In this document: one piece after another, positions 1-5,803 of the stretch
How positions within the stretch are numbered: position 1 is the stretch's first letter
Layout of the letters: each line of letters begins with the position of its first letter
Source of the DNA: JBDKTH01 sp964558295
GTDB lineage: Bacteria > Planctomycetota > Planctomycetia > Pirellulales > Thermoguttaceae
Assembly: GCA_964558295.1 (NCBI GenBank)
Contig: CAZLDQ010000255.1
Coordinates: 1-7,390 of the forward strand
DNA length: 7,390 bases
Direction of reading: 5' to 3'
Position numbers and translations under genes: made by a program
The notes under the pieces: generated by a model
What the model was told of the DNA's origin: nothing
The model's database searches: none
The model's input: only the letters and a program-made list of their open reading frames with translations

Positions 1-1
1 G

Positions 2-847
2 AAGGGGATTGGGATTGTAGCTGCCAATAATCAACATATCCTCGAGTTTGAAGGGGTTGATGAAGTCCCTCTGCCAGGTCCACCGCTGATCTGTGTCCCA
101 ACGACCGCTGGAACGTCAGCCGATGTGTCCCAATTTGCCATCATCACCGACCCGAAAAGGGCGGCAAAGATCACAATCGTCAGCAAGATGATCGTCCCTG
201 ATGTGGCCCTGATTGATCCGGTGACTACAACGACGATGTCCGCGGATCTGACGGCTGCAACTGGGATGGATGCCCTGTCCCATGCCTTTGAAGCGTACGT
301 CTCCACGGCGAGTTCCTTCCTGACTGATCTGAACGCCCTCGAGGCCTCGCGACTCCTCGTCGGCAACCTTGCCCATGCCATTGCTCATCCCCAGGCCCTG
401 CAATTCCGCAATGCCATGATGATGGGCTCGTTGATGGCAGGGCTAGCATTCTCCAATGCCAGCCTGGGGGCCGTTCACGCCATGGCCCACGCCTTAGGAG
501 GCCTGTTGGACCTTCCTCACGGACAGTGCAATGCCATCCTGCTGCAGCATGTCGTCGCGTTTAATTTTGCGGCGGCCATGGACAAGTATCTCCGTTTGGG
601 GGCGGCCCTCGGCCTAAGCCTTTCAGATTTGCCCCAAGAGGACGCGAGGGCTCGCCTTTTGGACAGACTGGCATCCTTGGCGAGAGAGGCCGGGGCCCCC
701 CACAGTCTCCAGGGCCTCGGCGTGCCGCGTTCCCAGCTTCGCGATCTGGCAGTCAAGGCGGCCGCTGATCCGTGCCTGGCCACCAATCCCCAACCGGCCA
801 CTGTCGAGGACCTTGAGAGAATCTATGCCACAGCATTCACGGCCTGA
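2..847 (+). CDS. ercA: ErcA-like iron-containing alcohol dehydrogenase, 5' end missing
   Basis: The frame is open from the window edge to the TGA at 845-847, giving 281 residues. Family members are about 380-390 residues, so roughly 100 N-terminal residues, including the GGGS nucleotide-binding turn, lie outside the window. What remains is the end of the Rossmann half plus the helical metal-binding domain. The family's metal ligands are present: Asp at 269-271, His at 281-283, His at 476-478 (VHAMAH) and His at 518-520 (LPHG). The His four residues after the third ligand, which takes part in proton relay, is also there. The segments KGIGIV, HILEFEGVD and PTTAGTSADVSQFAII match what I recall of Pseudomonas ErcA rather than a fermentative alcohol dehydrogenase. 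ErcA is known to act in regulation of ethanol oxidation next to sensor kinases. The next gene here is a soluble PAS kinase that overlaps it, which fits. An ordinary NAD-dependent alcohol or aldehyde enzyme remains possible because the active site is intact. Family assignment is very secure; the ErcA subtype is likely. Confidence 0.88.
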   Translation, partial: KGIGIVAANNQHILEFEGVDEVPLPGPPLICVPTTAGTSADVSQFAIITDPKRAAKITIVSKMIVPDVALIDPVTTTTMSADLTAATGMDALSHAFEAYVSTASSFLTDLNALEASRLLVGNLAHAIAHPQALQFRNAMMMGSLMAGLAFSNASLGAVHAMAHALGGLLDLPHGQCNAILLQHVVAFNFAAAMDKYLRLGAALGLSLSDLPQEDARARLLDRLASLAREAGAPHSLQGLGVPRSQLRDLAVKAAADPCLATNPQPATVEDLERIYATAFTA

Positions 848-2645
848 CCAATCAGCCCAGTCGCTACGAGCCAAGATCATCGGTCTTGGCGAGCGTTCGA
901 TCCGCAAGAGCTACTATCCTGAGCTCCAGAAGAAGCTCCACGACATCAGCCGGATGAACGAATCGCTGGAACGACGAGTCGAGGAACGCACCGCCGAACT
1001 CTCGGCGATGAATGCGGCTTTGAATCAAGAGATTCTTGAACGGCAGCAAGCCGAACAATCTTTGGAACAAGCTCTGCGCACTCTCCGTGACTTTCACTCC
1101 ATCGTCAACCGGAGCCCCGCGGTGGTCTGTCGTTGGCGAGCCGTGGAGGGCTGGCCGATTGATTTCATTTCGGAGAATGTCGCGCAGTTCGGTTATGCGG
1201 TCACCGATTTCACTTCCGGCCGTCTTTCATGGGCGGACGTCGTACACGCCGATGATATCCCGCGACTGCTTGCCGAGTTGGACCACTATGCCCGGGAGGG
1301 CATCTGTGAGTTCTCCCAGGAGTATCGCATCTTCACGCGGTCCGGAGAGCTACGCTGGGTGGAAGACCACGATCTCTTCCTCCCAGACGCCGATGGCATC
1401 TTCACCCATCTGCAAGGGATTATCTTGGATGTAACGGAACGGAAGAAGGCCGCGGAAGAGCGAGCCCGGCTCTATCAGGCGTTGGAACTCCGTGCCGGTC
1501 AGTTGCGCGCCCTTGCCCGCCAACTGACCGAGGCGGAAGAACGGGAGCGTCAACGGTTGGCCCAGGTGCTTCACGACCACCTCCAACAAATCCTTGTCGC
1601 CGCCAAGCTGAAGGTCGATCGTGTCTTGCGTCGTCCCTTGGCCGAGCCGCTGACGAGTTCCTTGAAACAGACCGTGGAACTGCTCGACCAAGCCCTGACC
1701 GAATCCCGGTCGCTGACCGCTGAACTCGGTCCGCCGATTCTCTATGATGCGGGACTTGCTGCCGGTCTGGAGTGGCTTGCCCGCCAGATGCATGAACGAC
1801 ACGGCCTGCATGTCCATCTGGAAACCGACGTAGAGGCGGCTTCGGTAGCCAAAGATATTGCGGTCCTGCTGTTCCAGACTGTCCGCGAACTGCTGTTCAA
1901 CGTGGTGAAACACGCACAAGCCGAGACAGCTTCCGTACAAATCACCAGTCTGGATCACGATCGGATTCGGCTCGTGGTGGAAGACCAAGGGGTGGGCTTC
2001 AATCCTCAAGAACTGGAAAACCAGCGATTGGGCGATCGGTTCGGATTATTCAGTATTCGAGAACGTCTTTCCTTTGTGGGAGGGTATCTGAACCTCGAAT
2101 CTAAGCCGCGTCAAGGCACACGTATCACCATCGAAGTGCCGCTTCCCCCTGCGGCCCAGCCGGCGGTTGCCGTTCCCCTCACCCAGTCCACGATCAGCCC
2201 CCGACGGCCCCCTGCAGTCTCGCCTGTTCCTCCATCGCCTGAATCGCATCCTTGCCAAATCCGCGTGTTACTGGCCGATGATCACCCGATTCTTCGAAAA
2301 GGTTTGGCCGACCTCCTCCACGAAAATCGGGAGATCCAAGTCGTCGGCGAAGCAGGCGATGGCGAAGAAGCAGTCCAGCTTGCCCGCCAGACGCATCCCG
2401 ATGTGGTATTGATGGATGTAACCATGCCAAACGTGGATGGTGTGGAAGCCACGCGCCGTCTCACCGCCGAATTACCAGAAATCCGCGTCATTGGCCTGTC
2501 GATGCATGAGAAGACGGATATGGCCCGTGCGATGCACGAGGCCGGCGCCCGCCTGTATATGAACAAGAGTACTCCCGGCGAGGATCTGATTGCTGCCATT
2601 CGGACGCAGGCTCGCCATGCGGTCCGCGACTCACAAACCCATTGA
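825..2645 (+). CDS. Soluble PAS histidine kinase (NarL/HisKA_3 type) fused to a receiver domain
   Basis: This is a cytoplasmic hybrid sensor kinase of 606 residues with no membrane segment. In order it has a short motif AKIIGLGERSIRKSYYPEL (residues 16-34), a coiled coil (about 36-90), a PAS domain (about 90-210) and a HisKA_3 dimerization domain with phospho-acceptor His250 in LHDHLQQ. Then come a HATPase domain (N-box Asn359 in LLFNVVKHA; DQGVGF; GDRFGLFSIRERL), a Pro-rich linker (about 440-478) and a receiver domain. The receiver has acidic pair Asp485/Asp486, phospho-acceptor Asp531 in VVLMDV, Ser559 and Lys581. No DNA-binding domain follows the receiver, so output must pass to another protein or act back on the kinase. 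The ATG at 825 was chosen over the in-frame TTG at 813 because GAGGA at 806-810 lies 14 bases upstream of it but only two from the TTG. The gene overlaps the ErcA-like gene by 23 bases, implying coupled translation and a shared signal. The ligand is unknown. Domain calls are secure. Confidence 0.92.
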   Translation: MPQHSRPDQSAQSLRAKIIGLGERSIRKSYYPELQKKLHDISRMNESLERRVEERTAELSAMNAALNQEILERQQAEQSLEQALRTLRDFHSIVNRSPAVVCRWRAVEGWPIDFISENVAQFGYAVTDFTSGRLSWADVVHADDIPRLLAELDHYAREGICEFSQEYRIFTRSGELRWVEDHDLFLPDADGIFTHLQGIILDVTERKKAAEERARLYQALELRAGQLRALARQLTEAEERERQRLAQVLHDHLQQILVAAKLKVDRVLRRPLAEPLTSSLKQTVELLDQALTESRSLTAELGPPILYDAGLAAGLEWLARQMHERHGLHVHLETDVEAASVAKDIAVLLFQTVRELLFNVVKHAQAETASVQITSLDHDRIRLVVEDQGVGFNPQELENQRLGDRFGLFSIRERLSFVGGYLNLESKPRQGTRITIEVPLPPAAQPAVAVPLTQSTISPRRPPAVSPVPPSPESHPCQIRVLLADDHPILRKGLADLLHENREIQVVGEAGDGEEAVQLARQTHPDVVLMDVTMPNVDGVEATRRLTAELPEIRVIGLSMHEKTDMARAMHEAGARLYMNKSTPGEDLIAAIRTQARHAVRDSQTH

Positions 2646-2709
2646 CGGCGTTTCCAGGATCGACCGCTGGAGAACCCGACAAACTCGGATCCCTTTTTCC
2701 GTTCGTGCA

Positions 2710-2718
2710 TGGTATACT
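2710..2718 (+). promoter_or_regulatory. Candidate extended -10 promoter for yceH
   Basis: TGGTATACT matches the extended -10 form TGnTATAAT at all but one position of the hexamer and lies 48 bases upstream of the yceH ATG. There is no good -35 box at the usual spacing, which extended -10 promoters tolerate. It sits in the 120-base gap after the kinase gene, so yceH is probably transcribed on its own. The call rests on the motif alone. Confidence 0.4.
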
Positions 2719-2765
2719 CTCCCTTCCTCAGGGAAACCGGACCATGGTGAGTGGGAGAAATCGTG

Positions 2766-3532
2766 ATGTCGGATCAAGCAAGTACGGAGTCCCCTTCGGC
2801 TCCCCGTTGGCAGCCTCTGTCGGCGATGGATCGCCGTGTGATCGGTGTACTCATTGAAAAGGCGAAAACCACGCCGGATGCTTACCCCTTGTCGCTGAAC
2901 GCGGTCGTCGCCGGCTGTAATCAGAAAAGCAACCGGCACCCGCTGATGAACGTTGAGCCGGACGATGTTGAACAATCGCTCGACCGGTTGCGGGAGTTGG
3001 GGGCCATCAGCCTCGTCCAGGGGTATGGGCGAGTGCAGAAATATCGCCACTACATGTACGACTGGCTTGGCGTTGACAAAGTCGAACTGGCCGTGATGGC
3101 TGAGTTGCTCCTCCGCGGCCCCCAGACCGAAGGCGAACTGCGGGGCCGAGCCTCGCGCATGGAGCCGATTCGAGACCTAAACGAGCTTCGTCCCGTCCTC
3201 GCTTCGCTGAAAGNNNNNNNNNNCACGCCCCCGGTGAGTGCCACCGGCGCCGGCCGCAATATGCCCAGGGTACACTGGCCACCGAGACAGCCGCTGACGA
3301 ACTCGGCTCGCCCCTCCCCCCAGCCGGAGCTCCGTCGGTATCTGCGTTTCAGCCAGCCTCATCGCTTGCCCTGCCCCCCGTCTCCGCAGAAGCTCCAGGC
3401 ACATTGCGACGTGAACTGGACGAGCTCCGCACGCAAGTGGCTCAGCTCCGTAGCGATCTCTCCGATCTGACCGGTCTGCTCCGCCAGACCGTCGATGAGT
3501 TGGATCGGCTTAAGACCGAATTGGGGGGGTGA
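2766..3532 (+). CDS. yceH: YceH family protein (DUF480), interrupted by an assembly gap
   Basis: The N-terminal part is a clear YceH/DUF480 protein with tandem winged-helix folds. LSAMDRRVIGVLIEKAKTTP, YPLSLNAVVAGCNQKSNRHP and LLLRGPQTEGELRGRASRM are family signatures. The molecular role of YceH is not established. The ATG at 2766 follows GGGAG (2753-2757) at normal spacing; GTG 2763 and GTG 2751 are weaker choices. Ten Ns at 3214-3223 interrupt the gene. Before the gap the frame runs from 2766; after it the protein-like frame starts at 3224 and runs to TGA 3530-3532. That frame reads PQYAQGTLATE, an Ala/Pro-rich linker, and a leucine-heptad coiled coil (LDELRTQVAQLRSDLSDL, then RQTVDELDRLKTELGG). 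The true missing length must therefore be 2 modulo 3. From the family I infer that the segment before a THA-like turn is lost, perhaps 15-30 residues. Reading straight through ten Ns gives a false C-terminus ending at 3470. The coiled-coil tail is longer than in E. coli YceH and may mediate oligomerization. Confidence 0.87.
3214..3223. other. Assembly gap (10 Ns)
   Basis: Ten Ns stand for an unresolved gap of unknown length within yceH. The coding frames on each side can be joined only if the true length is 2 modulo 3, so ten is a placeholder and not a measured size. Confidence 0.98.
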
Positions 3533-3538
3533 CAGCTC

Positions 3539-3567
3539 CTGACAAGTGGCCGCCGAAGCCGTATATT
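3539..3567 (+). promoter_or_regulatory. Sigma70-type promoter for the membrane coiled-coil gene
   Basis: CTGACA (3539-3544, five of six to the -35 consensus) is separated by exactly 17 bases from TATATT (3562-3567, five of six to the -10 consensus). Transcription would start near 3574, leaving a leader of about 45 bases before the GTG at 3621. It begins seven bases after the yceH stop, so the downstream gene need not depend on read-through. Confidence 0.6.
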
Positions 3568-3620
3568 GCCGTTAGCCATTGTTTCCATCGAGTATTCAGA
3601 GCGTGTTGAAGGAAGCTTCC

Positions 3621-4484
3621 GTGTTGAAGATTCTCACCGCCCTCAACAGTCTACTTGGTACCGTTTTGGCTCTCATCATCCTGGCCCTGCTGGGCGCCGG
3701 CGCGTGGATCGGTCTGAAGACCTACTACGCCGAAAAATGGGCACTCAAGGAAGCCCAGGCCAAACTGGCCGACCAGGAAGCGCAGGTGAAGACGCTTTCG
3801 CAGGATCTCACAATCAAACAAGAGGAACTCAGCCGACTAACCCAAACGGTGAAGACACAGGCCACGGAGATCTCGGCCCTTAACAAGGCTTTGGAGGCCA
3901 AACAAAGTGAGATCGAACGACTTCAGACAGTGGTTGCCCTACTGAAACTCGACCATCGCGTCGCTCTGATCACCGTGCTCGACCAAAAGCATTCCGGCGA
4001 TGACAAGGAGTTGCACACGAAGTTCAGTTTCGTCGAAGTCAACGAGGAAGGGCGTCCCTTGGAGAAGCCGCGAGTTTTTGAGATTAAAGGGGATATTGTC
4101 TACCTCGATGCCTGGGTCGTGAAGTTCGGTTTCGACTATCTCGAACAGGGTGACCCGTTACGTTCGACCTCGATCTGCCTCTTCCGCCGTATTTTTGGTG
4201 AATCGCAGCCGCCCAGCGAAGGTTTCGTTCTCGACGCCGACCACAAGCCGCCTACCGCCTATCGCACTGGGGGAAAGCTTTCGGAGTTCGAAGAGCAAAT
4301 CTGGTCCCGCTTCTGGGAATATGCCAACAATCCCACGCTAGCCAAACAGGCTGGCGTTCGCGCCGCCCACGGCGAGGCCCCCTCGATCAAGCTCCTGCCC
4401 GGCAAACGGTATCGGGTTGTGCTCCAAGCCACCGGCGGATTGAGGATCGATCCGCCGGAGGAGATGTCCGACGCAGGGAAATGA
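3621..4484 (+). CDS. Membrane-anchored coiled-coil protein of unknown function
   Basis: I do not recognise a named family. The 287-residue product has a short basic N-terminus, one hydrophobic segment (residues about 11-32, LLGTVLALIILALLGAGAWIGL in two overlapping halves), and a charged heptad-rich coiled coil (about 37-110). A C-terminal domain of about 175 residues follows. It contains DHRVALITVLDQ (111-122), KGDIVYLDAWVVKF (156-169) and GDPLRSTSICLFRRIFGE (177-194), which look like conserved core strands. The topology suggests a single-pass anchor with the coiled coil and domain on one side, probably outside. I chose GTG 3621 because AAGGAAG (3609-3615) stands five bases upstream of it and the promoter at 3539-3567 gives it a normal leader. 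TTG 3579 would lie almost on the transcription start. A perfect 9-base hairpin lies near the 3' end. The spacing, own promoter and following terminator indicate a single-gene transcript. Function cannot be given. Confidence 0.82.
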   Translation: MLKILTALNSLLGTVLALIILALLGAGAWIGLKTYYAEKWALKEAQAKLADQEAQVKTLSQDLTIKQEELSRLTQTVKTQATEISALNKALEAKQSEIERLQTVVALLKLDHRVALITVLDQKHSGDDKELHTKFSFVEVNEEGRPLEKPRVFEIKGDIVYLDAWVVKFGFDYLEQGDPLRSTSICLFRRIFGESQPPSEGFVLDADHKPPTAYRTGGKLSEFEEQIWSRFWEYANNPTLAKQAGVRAAHGEAPSIKLLPGKRYRVVLQATGGLRIDPPEEMSDAGK

Positions 4485-4508
4485 CCAATAATTGATGACC
4501 AATGACCA
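4481..4508 (+). repeat. Heptanucleotide repeat ATGACCA, three copies in phase
   Basis: ATGACCA occurs at 4481-4487, 4495-4501 and 4502-4508, all in one seven-base register, with a degenerate unit ATAATTG at 4488-4494. The first copy covers the stop codon of the preceding gene. The inverse units TGGTCAT (4538-4544) and TTGTCAT (4545-4551) lie 30 bases downstream. The pattern resembles the short tandemly repeated heptamers known from cyanobacterial intergenic DNA; that comparison is by analogy only. Confidence 0.7.
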
Positions 4509-4556
4509 AGAGGATTCCATGTGAAGTGTGCCCCCAATGGTCATTTGTCATTTTTT
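4495..4556 (+). terminator. Long-loop stem with T-run, probable terminator
   Basis: Bases 4495-4508 pair with 4538-4551 (13 of 14 pairs, mismatch at 4500/4546). The stem closes a 29-base loop and runs into six Ts at 4551-4556. It begins 11 bases after the stop of the membrane coiled-coil gene and ends 22 bases before the next start codon, where a terminator would be expected. The stem is AT-rich and the loop long, so efficiency may be modest. Confidence 0.5.
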
Positions 4557-4577
4557 CCTTAACAGGAATGCAACACC

Positions 4578-5531
4578 ATGCGAATCGTTGTTCTGGACGG
4601 TTACACACTAAACCCGGGCGATCTGAGTTGGGATGAGTTGAAAGCCTTGGGAGCAACGACGATCTACGAACGTTCAGCACCGGAAGAGGTCGTTTCGCGG
4701 GCCCAGGAGGCTGATATCATCTTGACGAACAAAGTGGTGCTGTCACGTGAGATTCTCGGCCGCCTTCCCCAACTGAAATATGTCGGGGTATTAGCTACGG
4801 GCTACGATATTATCGACACCCAAGCGGCCCGGGAACGAGGCATTCTCGTCTCCAACGTCCCTACCTACGGCTCGGCCTCGGTTGCCCAGATGGCTTTTGC
4901 CCATCTACTGAACCTGACCCAACATGTGGCCTACCATGCCCAAACCGTAGCCGAAGGCCGTTGGAGCAAGTCGGAGGATTGGTGCTATTGGGACCATCCG
5001 CTGCTAGAACTGGCTGGAAAAACGATGGGAATCGTTGGATTTGGGCGAATCGGCCAAGCGACGGCTCGTATCGCCCTGGCGTTTGGCATGAAGGTATTGG
5101 CATATGACGCTCAACCCATCTCACCGTCACCGGGGATCTCGGCGCTGGACCTGGATAACTTGTTCCGCCAAAGCGACGTGATTAGTCTGCATTGTCCACT
5201 GACTCCCGCCACGGAGCGACTGGTCAATCGAGAGCGGCTTACGCAGATGAAGCCATGGTCTTACCTGATCAACACGAGCCGGGGTGGCCTGATCGATGAG
5301 GCGGCCTTGGCCACCGCCCTGAACACTGGCCAAATCGCTGGCGCAGGGCTGGATGTGTTGTCGGAAGAACCGCCACGTCCGGACAACCCGCTTCTTTCGG
5401 CCAAGAACTGCTTCATCACCCCCCATATCGCTTGGGCCACTCGAGCCGCACGTCAGCGTCTGCTGGAGATCGTTGTGGAAAACCTGCGAACCTATCTGGC
5501 CGGCCAGCCGCAAAACGTGGTGAACTCATAA
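4578..5531 (+). CDS. D-2-hydroxyacid dehydrogenase (NAD-dependent)
   Basis: This cytoplasmic oxidoreductase interconverts 2-oxo acids and D-2-hydroxy acids with NAD(H). It is full length at 317 residues with the usual split catalytic domain around a Rossmann domain. The dinucleotide turn GFGRIG is at 154-159 and Asp177, at the end of the second strand (VLAYD), favours NAD over NADP. The catalytic triad is complete: Arg235 in NTSRGG, Glu264 in SEEPP and His283 in TPHIAW. The substrate-side loop VLATGYDIID lies at 71-80. Overall likeness is to the glycerate/hydroxypyruvate reductase branch, but substrate cannot be read from sequence. ATG 4578 is preceded by AGGA (4564-4567) at slightly long spacing. 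The gene follows a probable terminator, and I see no convincing promoter in the 93 bases before it, so it may depend on leaky read-through. It converges with the minus-strand deacetylase gene. Confidence 0.93.
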   Translation: MRIVVLDGYTLNPGDLSWDELKALGATTIYERSAPEEVVSRAQEADIILTNKVVLSREILGRLPQLKYVGVLATGYDIIDTQAARERGILVSNVPTYGSASVAQMAFAHLLNLTQHVAYHAQTVAEGRWSKSEDWCYWDHPLLELAGKTMGIVGFGRIGQATARIALAFGMKVLAYDAQPISPSPGISALDLDNLFRQSDVISLHCPLTPATERLVNRERLTQMKPWSYLINTSRGGLIDEAALATALNTGQIAGAGLDVLSEEPPRPDNPLLSAKNCFITPHIAWATRAARQRLLEIVVENLRTYLAGQPQNVVNS

Positions 5532-5564
5532 TTGATACAAGACATTTTGCACTCCAGCAGAAGC

Positions 5565-5583
5565 CGGCCTTTGGCTGAGGCCG
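5565..5583 (+). terminator. GC-rich hairpin after the dehydrogenase gene
   Basis: CGGCCT (5565-5570) pairs perfectly with AGGCCG (5578-5583) around the seven-base loop TTGGCTG, 33 bases after the stop of the dehydrogenase. There is no T-run on either strand, so it is at best a non-canonical terminator or a stabilizing 3' structure. Confidence 0.3.
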
Positions 5584-5680
5584 TGTACTCGATCCAGACA
5601 CAAGGAAATCCATCTCGCGGATGAACAAAGCAAGGTTTGCAGAGTTCTACGCCCCCATGACGACGCTCAGCCGCGTCCCT

Positions 5681-5724
5681 GTTGCCAGGGCCATGTTGAG
5701 ACAAAACCCCGTCGCCTTGGCAAC
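5681..5724. repeat. Imperfect inverted repeat in the convergent intergenic region
   Basis: GTTGCCAGG (5681-5689) is the reverse complement of CCTTGGCAAC (5715-5724) apart from one bulged base, with a 25-base loop. It lies midway between the two converging genes (stops at 5531 and 5804). No T-run follows. It could be a shared transcript end structure or a repeat unit. Confidence 0.4.
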
Positions 5725-5803
5725 GTAAAGGAAGTGCTTCACTCTGCTTCCAAACGGCTGAGACATGGGAGGCATTTTGCGAGGACGGAGACGCAGGTGT
5801 CCG

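Noticed and set aside
1350..2009. Minus-strand open frame of 219 codons
   Set aside because: It lies wholly within the kinase gene on the opposite strand; the plus strand has complete HisKA_3 and HATPase motifs, so this is an antisense shadow.
2651..2698. Terminator after the kinase gene
   Set aside because: A 7-base stem with a G-T pair (2651-2657/2667-2673) and a 4-base stem (2676-2679/2685-2688) precede five Ts at 2694-2698, but neither stem is strong and the T-run is not adjacent.
2751..3470. A 239-residue YceH reading through the Ns
   Set aside because: After the gap this frame is Pro/Ser/Arg-rich noise, while the neighbouring frame gives a linker and coiled coil ending at 3532.
4545..4573. 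TTGTCA as -35 of a promoter for the dehydrogenase
   Set aside because: At 17 bases spacing the -10 would be ATGCAA, a poor match, and transcription would start inside or at the start codon.
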